DNA of 64,000 nt, from the NCBI GenBank assembly GCA_950295325.1, contig OX485806.1, positions 17,918,001-17,982,000 on the forward strand, read 5' to 3'. Source of the DNA: Polytrichum commune. Taxonomy: Eukaryota; Streptophyta; Polytrichopsida; Polytrichales; Polytrichaceae. Shown piece after piece: positions 1 to 11,700 of the stretch; the stretch's first letter is position 1; each line of letters opens with the position of its first letter. The translations under genes and the position numbers were made by a program. The notes beneath the pieces were generated by a model. The model ran no database searches. It was not told the DNA's origin and saw only the letters and a list, made by a program, of their open reading frames with translations.

Positions 1-700
1 TAATTTGCAGATAATTAAATAAACCTTATATTTCAAACAAAGTCTCTGTCGTAAAACGCACCAGAGTTCTCTATTCAATTTCTTCCCTTCCCTGGTTACA
101 TGGCATGTGGAAAAAATTGGGTCTCGGTTCCTGTATCTGGGTTTTGCAAGATAAAAAGCTGCACTTTTTATCTTTGCAACGCATCAACTTTAGCTCTGCC
201 AAAATTTTGAAGCCCAATAGTTGTACACAACAGATCGAATGGGTTGACGCAATAGAAGACGATCGAGGACCAAAATGCACGCATTGCCGATTACGTTAAT
301 GTCGTCGCATGTGTGAATATAATCCCTACAACCTCGATGCCGACCAATTCCATTGCTTCGGGCTTCTAATCAGATCAAATCCACAAGGACGAAATTGTCG
401 CACTTCTTAAGGGCAAACGATAATTCTACATGCCCACAATGCTCGAAATTGGTCGCTAATTAGAAGTCCCTTCACAGTGCAAAGACGGGTAAAAAAATCG
501 GAAAATTTGTGTTCTACAAAAGACTCCCGTGCAGGAACTGAAACCCCCATAGCAATTTGCTCACCTCCTTGGATTATCTACATCGGATAGAGATTTTCAT
601 CGGAAAGAGATTATGCGCACATCATTAGAACCCATTAGACATTTTCTGGGTGACGTGGATGTGCTTGCATCTATCATCACATCTGTTGGAATATCTAAAA
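1..700. other. No gene recognised
   Basis: Short open frames occur on both strands but none resembles a known family, and none has convincing length or splice structure. No repeat partner elsewhere in the window was noticed. Confidence 0.4.
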
Positions 701-704
701 TACA

Positions 705-1175
705 ATTATTCATGAACACCACCCTCGCGTATCTATGTTGTGCGCAGACCTAATGCAGCGAACATAGTCCATTCCTATCCAAAGTAACCCTTTCTCAAAG
801 GTGTTGTACATTTGTCAGCTCTCCGTCATCGATCTTGCACACAATATTTTGTTGCAACCTGATGTCTCCTCACATTTGTTGCAATCTTACCATGCATGTT
901 AACCAACACTGCCCCTGGCGTATCGAGATTATGCTTAAACCCCAATGCAGCAGACACAGTAACTTGCTATCTACAGTAGCCCTTTGTCAAGGGTGTGTGA
1001 ATTTGTGAGGTCGTCGACATTGATCTCGCACAATTTTTTTTTGCAATCACAAAATGCACATTCATGAAGACTACCCCTGGTATATCTATGTTGTGCGTAA
1101 ACCCTAATGCAGCGAACGAAGTCACTTGCTACCTAAAGTTGCACTCAAAGATGTTAGAAACTTGTCAGCTCGCGC
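705..1175. repeat. Degenerate tandem repeat, three units of about 165-190 bp
   Basis: The phrase AATGCAGCGAACATAGTC recurs in variant form near 752, 943 and 1108. Each copy is preceded by a variant of 'ATCTATGTTGTGCG' and followed by 'ACTTGCTAYCTAAAGT' and 'TTGTCAGCTC'. The units have clearly diverged. No coding function is visible. Confidence 0.7.
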
Positions 1176-2140
1176 GCGCTTAATAACTGCTGGAGTGTGA
1201 TGACAAACTCTGAGACTATCGAAGGAATTTGAGTAGGTTGCAGAAAGACATAAGTTACCCGAGCTTCTCCTGGAGGACTGCAAGCTTTGCCTCTGAAGGG
1301 CGGTGTAACGTTCCCTTCATCTCCGTCATTCGTCGCCAGCAGCAACAAAGAAGAGGGAAAACACAAGAGCGAGGAAGACAAAAAATGAAGACAGTGCGAA
1401 GATACTAGGATTGGTAGATTTACGACATTTTCAAGCATTCGAATTGGCGACGTGGCCTCACCAGAGGCCAGAACCCTGGTTCGCCTCCCATAGACTTCTT
1501 CTCGACAAAGATAGGCTTGCATTGTTTCAAACTGAATTGCTTTACAATAATTATTTCTTAGAAACACATGTTTTTTTTATTATGCCTCCTTTCATGAGGT
1601 TTACATGATTTGTAGGTGTTTGTTTGTTTAGTTGTTTAGTTGTTTAGTTGTTTACTAGTTGTTGTTGTTGGTTTTATATATATATATATATACAGGTGTG
1701 ATTTCACGATGTTGTTTGTTCAAGTGACAATTACTTTGAGCAGAAAAACAAATTGCACACATTCTATTGGTTTGTCTTCCTTACAAAAGAACAACGTCTA
1801 CGATGCACATGCTCTCGCTTGGTACACCTGCAAAGGTGCAAGAAAAAATTTGTGGGTTGGCACCTAACACTGCTCAAGAATCCGTGTTGCATTGGTGTAA
1901 GGGGGTTCCCATGTGTTTTGAACATGAATACTTGTGCCAACCCACTTAACATGACATAATAACACATATGACCATGAACCAAAATAGGGAATGGCCTTCT
2001 ATGTTTGGTAGATTTGACTGCATGCACTAGAATTGAAAACTATGCCATGTTGCTTTGCAAAGGCATGAACAAAAACATGTCCATTATCTTAGAGATTTTT
2101 TATGATTATAGGCTGTGAATTTGGCAAGCATTCTTTGGCA
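1176..2140. other. No gene recognised; contains a (TA)n microsatellite at about 1675-1692
   Basis: A T-rich stretch with four 'TTTAGTTG' repeats (about 1625-1655) and a short TA dinucleotide run. The open frames here are under 140 codons, overlap on opposite strands and match no family I know. Confidence 0.4.
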
Positions 2141-2225
2141 TTCTAGGGGAGAACAACAATTTGAATGGTCCTAATAGGAGCCCGTTTGTGTGGATCTACG
2201 TACTGGTGATGCGAATGGAATAGAC

Positions 2226-2648
2226 TCTTGGGTTAAATGAAACTGGTACGATAAATAATATTTATTTGCTGACGGAATATATCCAAAATGGAGTTGTTTC
2301 GTGCAAAATCTCCAAGATCCTGAAGATAAAAAAGAAAGCAACTTCTCTGCTTCTCAAGAATTTGTGCAAAAAAATATGGAGAGTTGTTTTGGTATGTTGC
2401 AATCCAGATGGTCCATGATAGCACATCCTTGCATATTGTGGAGCGCCTCCGATATGGTTGATGTCATGTACGCATGTATCATTATGCATGATATGATTAT
2501 TGAGAATGAAGTTGATTTAAGATCTTCATGTCCTTCATGCTCCAAGCTCCTCCTTGGATGTGACTTGCAGGACTTAGAAACTTATTGCTCTTTGCGAGAT
2601 GAATTGGTACAAGATTTCTGGAATGAAGAAGGTTCTCATTATTACTAG
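2226..2648 (+). pseudogene. PIF/Harbinger transposase C-terminal remnant
   Basis: Conceptual translation of the plus strand gives a run resembling the end of the DDE_Tnp_4 / plant-transposase domain: ADGIYPKW (from about 2268), then a QEFVQKNMES segment, FGMLQSRW, and YACIIMHDMIIENE. In active family members the matching segments read close to 'ADGIYPKW', 'RKDVERAFGVLQARW' and 'ACVIMHNMIIEDE'. Such transposases cut and paste elements flanked by TTA/TAA target duplications. Only the last 130-140 codons are open. There is no ATG at a plausible start, and the catalytic upstream part and the N-terminal DNA-binding partner are absent. It is a decayed fragment, not a gene. It lies 450 bp from a Tourist-type MITE with TTA target duplications. 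Confidence 0.75.
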
Positions 2649-3100
2649 ATTTTTTTTTTCGACCACCTCTTCTTTTAAAGTTCAATACAATAGCAATAAG
2701 ATGCTCTATGGTGTTTGTGGAAAAGTTCTTGTATTTTGGAGATCATATTATTATAAAGTACTTGATATATGATGTATAACATTGTAGAAGTTTCCTTATT
2801 GTAATTAATGATTATCTCAATTATATGAGCTTTTGTAACTGGATTGCAAGTTTTAGTTGTATTTTGAATGCAAACTTTCAATATACATTAGATTTTGGAC
2901 CTTGAAGATGAAGTGCACTCGAGATGGGTTTTGTAAACGAGCGGCCTTTAAAAATACAAGGGCCACTACTTTTTTGGAAGTCGGTTGGGTTCCAAAAAAG
3001 ATTGAAATTATTCTCGGGGCATGCCTAAGGATTGTAGGCCCCGGCCTTAATCTTAGCATAGGCTCCTCCCCCTAAAAGTTCATAAGGGGGGAGAGTTAAT

Positions 3101-3609
3101 TTAGGGCCACTTCTCACACAAGCCAAGAGCCGTGACCATGAAATTGTGAGAGCCCAAAAGAAAGAGTCCAAAGGCCGTCCCAAGACACTCTCAAAGTCAT
3201 GTAGTGTGGTCACGGATCCTCAAGTGTAGTGTGAAGTCATATGTGACCGGTCCCTCAACTGAATGCTATGTCAATGGACTTCTATTCAGGTGGGGTCCTC
3301 ACACATGATAAAACATAATAAACCAATGGTTGTGAGCGTTTGGAGTGCCATGGTCTCCCGGTTTTGTGTTAGGCCTACCTCCAAGAGGTGGTTTTTGAAA
3401 TTAATCCAAGTGGCCATGAAACATGATCCATTCGATACCATGTAAGAGTCCATGTAGACTTAACATCCATCTTGCATTCACATACTCCGTTGGTCCCTCA
3501 AACGTAGTGTGAACTAGCAAACTTGGACCCGCTCCGCCTTTTCCACCAATGAGAGTGCTTGAAGTGCAACGGTCACGGGCTCTCAGTCTCATGTGTGAAG
3601 TGGCCCTTA
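3101..3609. mobile_element. Tourist-like (PIF/Harbinger) MITE, copy 1
   Basis: The element spans 3104-3606 (503 bp). It begins GGGCCACTTCTCACAC and ends with the near inverse GTGTGAAGTGGCCC. The direct target duplication TTA is at 3101-3103 and 3607-3609. Length, TTA duplication and GGGCC ends fit Tourist/PIF-Harbinger MITEs. Close copies lie at 55641-56140 and, more diverged, at 26824-27268. A terminal fragment is at about 58155-58222. It has no coding capacity. Confidence 0.85.
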
Positions 3610-3631
3610 ATGTCCACTGGAGAAAGCACAT

Positions 3632-4170
3632 ATGTGTCCGGGGAGATTTATGGGCACAATCAGTCAAGATCCTAGTGTTTGCAAGTCCAACCGGTTACAT
3701 GTTGACATCTTTTGGTATATTTCTTTATATAAAAAAATGGGGCATATATATTCTATAAATTCCTCTAAACCAATCCGTAAATTTTCCAAAGCCTTGAACT
3801 TCCACCGGTAATCTTTCAAACTCAACTACACTAAATATGATATGTAGTGTTAGATACACTAAATACGAACACTACACTAAATATCACTAAACCTATGAAA
3901 GTAAGTAACATTAAATGTAAACTCAAACACTAAATATTATCTATGGTAATATGTGAAAGTTACATGCACGAATTTAGTGTTTAGTAGGAAAGAGGTGGCA
4001 ACAAAGAAGGCGGCGGCGGCGCATTTATGTCTAACACTAATTATCAAATAATTGAAAATTAGTGTTGAGCAAAATAGGGTGGTAAAACACTAAATCTAAT
4101 CAAACACTAAATATCATATTTTGTGTAGTTCATCTGTAACTAACTTAAGTTAACAGCCACTTCTCCCTCC
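3632..4170. mobile_element. 'TGTCCGGGGAGA' repeat family copy, interrupted by a nested MITE
   Basis: The left end (GTGTCCGGGGAGATTTATGG, 3634 on) runs into 'GGTCAAGATCCTAGTG' and 'CCAACCGGTTACATGTTGAC'-type sequence. The right end near 4168 is CACTTCTCCCTCC. Relatives occur at about 47548-47765 (plus), 54105-54345 and 47000-47195 (minus). A terminal segment also sits in the leader of the DUF594 gene (42803-42872). Comparison with the 47.7-kb copy shows a foreign insert at 3829-4125. Terminal inverted repeats are short (TGTCCGGGGAGA / TCTCCCCGGACA in the better copies). Class assignment is uncertain. Confidence 0.6.
3827..4127. mobile_element. TA-duplicating MITE with palindromic ends, nested copy (297 bp)
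   Basis: The element 3829-4125 begins CACTAAATATGATATGTAGTG and ends CACTAAATATCATATTTTGTG. It is flanked by TA at 3827-3828 and 4126-4127. The host repeat copy at 47.7 kb is continuous at the equivalent point (CTCAACCAGTTCATCTG), which shows the insertion directly. Other copies: 11286-11681, 38770-39148, 50891-51266. TA duplication suggests the Tc1/mariner-Stowaway superfamily, but the ends are not the usual CTCCCTCC, so the family assignment is tentative. Confidence 0.75.
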
Positions 4171-6098
4171 TGTTTGTTGAATCACATCATGAAAATTCTG
4201 CAAATACGAGTGTCAGTTGGCAGTTATAATAAATAAAAAATGTAACCGAATTTAATAAGAGGCGCACTCAGAAAGACAACTTAGTCAACACACAAAATCA
4301 GGTATGATGATAGATCAAAGATTGAGGGAATCATAGTATTGAAGTGAAGCAATTGATGGCCATTGAATTGAAGTTAAGGTACTTCTAAAATGCACGTCAT
4401 GCTCATCAATGGCTCACTATTTAACTTACAATGGGGTGGGGAGTCCTCCTACTATTGAAATGAAGTTGGTTGGTTTTAAAGTCCGCGAATCTAAAAGGCT
4501 TATGAGACTATAAATAGTATATCAAGATGGTGATAAAAAGGCAATATTTTTAGAGTAATGGATTGTAGTGGTGTCTGTGAGGTACTGGTCAATAACATCT
4601 TCGTGTTAGAAGAGGGACTTGAGATTTGCTTAGTGCTACATTTTTGAAACAAGGAAGGAGAAAGTTGTTTCTAACGAAGTGAATGAAATGTTAAAGTCTA
4701 GGAAATCAAAATGGCTAATGGGATTGAAGTACGTCAAGATGGTTTCAAACTAGCTAATTCTTTAGAGTGGTGGAGTGCAGTAGCCTTTGTGAGGTAGAGG
4801 GTAATGCCAACTTGATGGTTTATTTGAAAGAAAGACTTGAGGCTCCCTGGAACTACGTTCTCAAATAGTGATGGAAATTTAACTCTGATGGGGTTATATT
4901 GGGGACATTCCAACACGAAATGTGTAAGAGTATGATTTTGTAGATCTATAGCTTTTGGCGCTCATAGGTGGGAAATGGGATATACCGATATATACATATG
5001 TGGAGAGACCTATATCCTTGTAGATCCCAATCCATATATGTGTGTGTTCGTTTGAGAAGAGGGGAGATGTGAGACCCATGTGTGGATAGACAACCTAATA
5101 AATACAATAATACCCCCATGTTCTCAAGTAGTGGTGCATGAATGTATGTTGCAAGATCCATTTGGTGCAGTGGAAAAATGACTCTATCCATGAGTTTTTG
5201 CTACATTCATTCCATCTTTCTCCCAAGTTTCGACAAAGAATATTAGATCCATCGTTGGGAAAAGAAACTTGCTATTGGAATATTGTCTTGCATTGAATAA
5301 CCTCTACAGTTCCAAGAAACACGTGAAATAAGGCGCAAATGGTGAGGTTTGTCCCCGTATATTGCTTGCATTAATTCGAGTTGTGTGTCATGCAACTTGA
5401 CCAATATTTTGACCCATCCTAAAGTATTACAATTTTCTCCATGTATAATCTTGGTTGTTATCCCTGACTTCTAAAGCTTTTTCATTCCCCCCCCCTTTTT
5501 TTGGGCAAATAAGTTTTGTTGCATTGGTGTTCTATCCTCATCAAATCCAATTTGTGTCCTGCGAATTTTTTGCAATCTCTCAAGTAGTTTGTTTTCATCT
5601 CCCAATTGATGCATTTGAAACTAATCGGGAGGTGTCTAGCCATATTGAATTTTCTGCACCTCGAGCTTTTGAATACGTGAAATCCCTCCAAATGTGTGTT
5701 GTAGTCATTTTTTATTGTGAATGATGAAAAAAAGCTTAAAGCATGTAGCCTCAATCAACTTTGTTGATTAAAACAAACTTTCCATCAATTTCCTATTGAG
5801 TTGAAGAGTGCTATGATGCTCACTTTCTTCCATATTTGGTCAATTTTAAATGCAAGCTACATTTTGCCCTTTCCAGTATCTCTTGTTTTTTTTTTTTTTT
5901 TTCTTTGATCAAATTTGTAAAATCATTTGTATCTCCCGTATGTGTCGTGTTGTTTGATCATGAAAGAATATGTTTGGCCATCATCTTTGAGTTTAGATGC
6001 CCATGTAGTAGCATTTGTTTCATGTGTTTTTTTAATGGTCTTGTAGTACAGTTTTGTCCCTTTCTAGCCTAAACATATGAGAAATGTTAGAATATTTT
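4171..6098. other. No gene recognised; one weak direct duplication
   Basis: A segment near 4555-4640 (GGATTGTAGTGGTGTCTGTGAGG ... GGGACTTGAGA-like) recurs diverged near 4755-4850. Minus-strand frames at 4.7-5.8 kb are short and interrupted. They may be relics of an old coding element but show no motif I can name. Confidence 0.35.
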
Positions 6099-6523
6099 GA
6101 TATCGTCACGGGGGGATCACTCCATTGTCAAGTTGAACACCACGTGCGACCAAAAAAAATCTTCTCTTGGTAAGTTGCACCACCAAAACGGGTCAAAATT
6201 TTATCAAATGTTTTTCATGAGTAGATATACACAATACCTATGACATAGTTAGAAGTGGTAACTAAATTTGATGATTTGTTTATTTCATAAAACATACCGT
6301 TTCTAACTAGAATGACACAGAATTGAACTAAAACAATTACTAAAAAAATAAAGATGACTAAAAATTTCAAAAATATATACAAAAGATACTATCAATGGTT
6401 ATGTATATGTAGAAAAAATATCATAAAATTTAAAATTATATATGGCATGTAATATAGGGGTAGCAAACTTTGTCCGCACGTGGTGTCAACTTGACAATGA
6501 CGTGACCTCCCCGTGGATATCGT
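6099..6523. mobile_element. hAT-type MITE (409 bp) with 8-bp target duplication
   Basis: The element 6107-6515 starts CACGGGGGGATCACTCC and ends with the inverse GGTCACGT..CCTCCCCGTG arrangement. The inverted similarity extends about 45 bp (ATTGTCAAGTTGAACACCAC at the left, GTGGTGTCAACTTGACAAT at the right). Both sides carry the direct duplication GATATCGT (6099-6106 and 6516-6523). An 8-bp duplication plus CA..TG termini is the hAT signature. It is non-coding. Confidence 0.88.
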
Positions 6524-6539
6524 CATGGATGTCTCAAAG

Positions 6540-7765
6540 TTAGAGATAAATGTGGGAGTCTAATTCCTTTAGATGAGTATGAAGTGTGCCGAAGGTATAC
6601 ATTGTTTATGGGAATTTTATTTTTATGAATCTCATGCATGCATTCCATTAGTTTCAAACATTGTTATAGGATTTTTATTATGCCTTGTAGAATGTTGACT
6701 TGACTAAAAAATGAGGTAATGAGCTCAATCAATTTATCATCTTTGAGTATGTTCCCCTTCTTCATATTCAAGATATCGAAAGCATTGAGTTTTGCAAGAG
6801 TTTAATTATGAAAAACTTCATTTAAAGTTGTGTGACTTGCATGAAGAGACATAAACTCCGACAAATTTTCCCAAAATTTGCACCACTTGTAAAATATCTG
6901 CATGTTGCATTGTCATCCAAAAGTGCTACAATATTTCCTTGGAACTCATCAATGGTTGTTTGAAAAGCTAGCCTTCTTGAATTTATGGAGAGATTTTTCA
7001 AGCATATTGTGCTCAAGTCGGTTTTTCTAATAAAGTTGTTTCAAAATACCCCACAAGATCCCATCCGGTTATTGAATAGTTATTCCCAAAGTGGAAGCCA
7101 AACCCTTAAGCATATGTCTGTCCATTTCCACGATAGATTCAAAATCAATAGGAAAAAAAGTGGGTGGATCATTTGTTATCCAATAAAACCCTAAGCTTGG
7201 ATCCCGTACTTTGCTTGTGTGAAGTTGAGTCATTTAACCGTGTGCTAATTTTTCCCCGGATTCCATTCGCCGAATCTTTGTTTTTGTACTCACCGACAAC
7301 CAATAGTGTTGTGGCTTTTATATCTTCTTTGCGTGAAATTATGCGAGACATATTCTTAATAAATGATGAGCAAGAAGCATATTTGATCATATTTTCTAGA
7401 TGTTGGACCTCTTGCAAGCGTGATTGATAGAAATTACTAATAACATTTCTCAGCTTGTGTGGTGAGCTTAGGGGATGTTCATGGGTCTTGGATATCATTG
7501 TGAAAGAAGGAAATGTTTGTGAAAATCTTAGTGCATAGTTGATATTGAAGCACTCCAAAACATAAAATTCATTGGAATTGGAGCCCGCATCATATCAAAA
7601 GTGTATTGTTTAAAAGTTGCTTCATGAGATGATTTGTTGCAAAGCCAGTCCTATTGGCCATAGTAGAATTGTGGGCATTTTTCAATACAACAATCAAGGT
7701 TAGTGGATTAAACTATTACAATCCTGGGAACAATATTGAAGGTTAGCCCAGAGAATCACAAGTGC
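6540..7765. other. Unresolved region, possible old coding relic on the minus strand
   Basis: Minus-strand frames at 7169-7558 (129 codons) and 6822-7016 are locally protein-like, for example FQTTIDEFQGNIVALLDDNA. The sequence between them is broken by stops and frameshifts. I do not recognise a family. It may be a decayed transposon or retroelement gene. Confidence 0.3.
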
Positions 7766-7767
7766 AC

Positions 7768-7875
7768 ATGAGTGGGGATTTGGGCGAACCAACCCAAATC
7801 TTTTTTTGTTCGATGCCTAAACCCTTGCCTCCAAGGAACCAGTGTGCAGGTTGGTTCGCCCCAACCATGAGTGGG
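7768..7875. mobile_element. Miniature Mutator-like element, 90 bp
   Basis: 7777-7866 is bounded by GATTTGGGCGAACCAACC and the inverse GGTTGGTTCGCCCCAACC. A 9-bp direct duplication, ATGAGTGGG, is at 7768-7776 and 7867-7875. Nine-base duplications and G-starting inverted repeats are typical of Mutator-like elements. The ends match those of the 1,052-bp element at 54433-55484, so this appears to be an extreme internal-deletion derivative of the same family. Confidence 0.82.
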
Positions 7876-8001
7876 ACCACAAAATCACACATAAGGACTA
7901 CCAATCAGTGCAGAAGTCATAGATCAAACTTCACATGTCAGATCTAGTTGCCTTGATAACATAGACCTTGTCTCACTACACTTAATGAATGGGGAGAATT
8001 G

Positions 8002-8390
8002 GCAACAATGCCATGGGCTAGATCACATCTTCATTCAGCTGGGCCCCGCCCCTTCCACGCCTCCTTCATTGCTTGGTCTTCCTGCCCACACTTGCATGGG
8101 AACTCTTCCTTGTTGGGAACCAATGTGATAATACCCGGTCAAAATTACAAATATTAAAGTTGACATCACTTTTATTATTCCCAAGTTAATTGATGGAGTT
8201 CCTTCACATGTCAAAGGAGCTTGATGGCTTAAGTGACCGGGTGCTTAATACCTTAAGTGATCGGGTATTGTCACATTGGTTCCCAACAGGGAAGAGTTCC
8301 CACGCAAGTGCAAGCAAGAAGACTGGGCAGTGAAGGAGCGTGGGAGGGACGGGGTCCAGCCGAATGAAGATGTGATCTAGCCCATGGCAA
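8002..8390. repeat. Long inverted repeat (arms about 140-160 bp, spacer about 90 bp)
   Basis: The left arm 8002-8143 (ATGCCATGGGCTAGATCACA ... GGGAACCAATGTGATAATAC) is the imperfect reverse complement of 8232-8390 (TATTGTCACATTGGTTCCC ... TGTGATCTAGCCCATGG). A transcript across it would fold into a long stem. It could be a foldback transposon or a small-RNA source. No clean target duplication was found. Confidence 0.75.
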
Positions 8391-8779
8391 CTACAATGCC
8401 ACCCTACCATTTATAGCACCTAACATTGTTGTGGTTGTTGCACCATCGAGAATGATTATCAGATTGATGACCTCAAGTTTCAAAGCATCTTAGACCACAC
8501 ACTAGTTTTTTTTGGAAATATATGGTAATTGAGCATGTATTCATAAATTCAGTATCACTCAGTAGCCCTCATCAATTTTGAGATTTAACAAAATAGTGTG
8601 TGTTTTAGGAATTAGTACCACAAGCACTAAATGGGACTATCAGTGTAGTGTGGATTAAAAATTTGGTAAAGATGTACACCAAAAACTATAACTATAACTA
8701 TATATATACACACACACACACCAATTTTGGTGAGTTATATAAAATTTTCAATAGGGTTGTCAACAATCTCACATCTTAG

Positions 8780-11700
8780 GACCTACATGGATGCTCATGA
8801 CATTAAGGTAGAGGGTTTGAAGATTGTTGTGGCTCTCAATAGTTTAAGCTTTAGATTTAAGCTTGTTCATTCCAAATATCAAACTCCTAAAAAAAATTCA
8901 AACTCCTATTTTAGGAGTTTAATGTAATAGGAGTTTAATATTCAATTGTATGGGTGTGTTCCATTGTATATTTAGCATATAACATGGGCCTCCATTATCT
9001 TACCTTCATGGGAAAAAAACAAAAAATTGACAAGAATTTTGACACCAATATGAATAATGAATAGTGCCAATATGAAGAGTATGAATATTGTGAATAGTGT
9101 TGGTATTTTTAATGATGGTGTTATTATGGATAGTATGTTCATTGAATAATGTTGGGATGAAGAGTGGTTAATGTGAATAGTGTCAAGAGTATAATGTCAT
9201 CCAAATTTTCAAGTGTCAACCTGAATATATGAATAGTAAATGAATTTTCTTGGATTGTTTGGGAGCCCACAAGATATAATTGACATATTTCAAGATCATG
9301 ATTAACCCACATGGCTCAATAATGTCATGTGTGTTCTCAACTCGACCTCTCATGCAAAGGAATGTTAGAAATTAGATCCACTTAGAAAAATATAACTAAC
9401 TGAGGGCTCTCTAGATTTCATGAAGTTGTCGATATTTTGAGTTTTGGATAATATCTTGCAATTCACTCCAAATATCAACTCCCCAAAATTCCCATGTTTG
9501 AGCTCTCAACTCAAGCTCTAGTGTACATGGGCATTAGGACTTGGGCACACCTAAGAAAAACATGACTAGAGTTGAATTGCCATTGTCTCATTGTTGATAC
9601 TTCAATACTACTTAGAGTACCTAGCATAAATGTGAAAGTTTACACCAAATAATGCTTGAAGCTAGGATGGATAGCATTCATTCCCTTGACTCTTGGCCTA
9701 CTCCCAACCCTACCACTATTGAGAGCTCAAAGATTGGCGAAGCTCTCGATAGTTTGAGCTTTGGTAGAAAGCTTATCAATTTGAAGTATCAAACTCCCAA
9801 AATATCGCAAGCTCAAGCTCTCAACTCGAGCTATAGTGTATAAAGGCACCTTGGAACTTGGCCTCACTTAAGAAAAAATATCTTCAACTTAGGTGCTAAA
9901 GCAAATCAACATGAAGGCATCGTCTCATTTGTTTGATACTTATAGTACCTCGCTAACTATGGGTGTGTACACCAAAGAATGTATAAACCTAGGATAGATA
10001 GCCTTTGTTTATCTCATCAACTATTGGTTTACTCCTAACCATGCTACTAATGAGAGCATGAAGATTGGCGAGGCTCTCAATAGTTTGAGCTTTGGATGGA
10101 TGTTTGTCAACTCCAAGCATCAAACTCTCAAAAAATTGCATCTCTAAACACTCAACTCAAACTTTTGTGTTAAGGGGTTTAAAGACTTGGGCCCACGCAG
10201 GGTAAACATACTTAACTTAGGTACTAAAGTTGAAATTTGTGAGGCCACCATCCCATTGCTATTTGTCACTTATAGTAAGTACGTAGCCACGTGTGAGCAT
10301 GTACACCACATAGTTCTTGAAGCTCTCAAATAGTTTGAGCTTTGGATGAAATATTTTTGACAACTCCAAGAACCAAACAATTAAAAGATTGCAAGTTTGA
10401 GCTCTCAACTCGAGCTTGACTAGTGTTAAGGGCACCTTAGGACTTGGGCCCACTTATGAAAACACGGCTTATGATAAGTTAGGTGCTAAAGTGGAAATTC
10501 ACGAGGCCATTGTCTCATTGGTATTGTTTTGATATATAGCACATAGCTATACATCATAGGGTTCGTGAACCAAGGATAGATGTTATCTTAATTGCAAGTT
10601 CACTCCTAACCCTACTACTATTGAGTGCTTGAGTTTTTGATGAGCCTCTCAATAGTTCCAGCTATGGATGAAAGCTTGTCAACTCTAAGTCTCGACCTTC
10701 TAAAACATTGCAGTTCAAGCTCTCAACACGACGAGCTCTACTGCAAAGGGGTCCCTGGGACTTGGACTGGTGCTGAAGTGCCAATCACATAGAGCTTGAG
10801 CTCAAGCTCAAGCTTTCAAGTTCAATGGGCCAAGTTAAAAGAATATGCACCCCTACTATATGTGCCAGAAAGGGTCGAGTTCTTGTTCCTTCTAATATTG
10901 GATTGATTTCAAGTTCAAACACAAACTTGTAGTCATATAGACCTTGAAAGTTCCAAAGCTCAAGTTTAAGCTTGAACTTGAAAATAAAATAAGACAAGCG
11001 GTGATGAACTAGAGACAAAACCCCAACATTTTGGGCCTCAAATTCTTTTACCTTAGCCCTCCAAACTTGCAACCTTGACCTTAAGCTCAAGTTGTGTGTG
11101 ATAACATAGTTAAATCCCAACTTAAGGCACCGCCTCAATGTTGTTTCAATGGTACCTAGCCATGTGTGAGCATGTACACCAAAGAATGCTTGAAGCTAAG
11201 ATAAATAACATGTGTTATTTCAATTGTTGGTTTACTCCGAACCTTGCCACTATTGAGAGCTTGAAGATTGATGAAGCTCTCACTACACTGAATATCATGT
11301 TTAGTGTTATATGGTATTTTATGTCATTGTGGTAACTTTTTTTTTATGAGAGTTTTCATGGACAAGTTTATGACAAATATTGCCATCCCAACTGACTTTT
11401 AGTCCATCCAAATGTCAATTATTCAAACAAAGTTTGGTAAGTTTCGCATCTTTCAATTTATGTGATGAGATATTGTCATGTATGATTGGAATCTAGATGA
11501 AAGATCACTTAATAAGTGACAATTATTGCAACATTGTAAATATGTAATGCCCGAATCGTTTTGCAAGAACTGACAAATAATGTTAGGTTTACAATTAGTG
11601 TTGGTGACATGACACGGGCGGTTTACAACTAGTGTTGAGCAAGACAAGTAGAGTTGGTGACACTAAATACAATATCTAGTGTAGTTTGAGCTTTGGATGG

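Noticed and set aside
1154-1567. 137-codon minus-strand frame
   Set aside because: No recognisable motif and no start or splice support; treated as chance.
7169-7558. 129-codon minus-strand frame
   Set aside because: Protein-like composition but no family recognised and surrounding frames are broken; recorded only as an unresolved relic.
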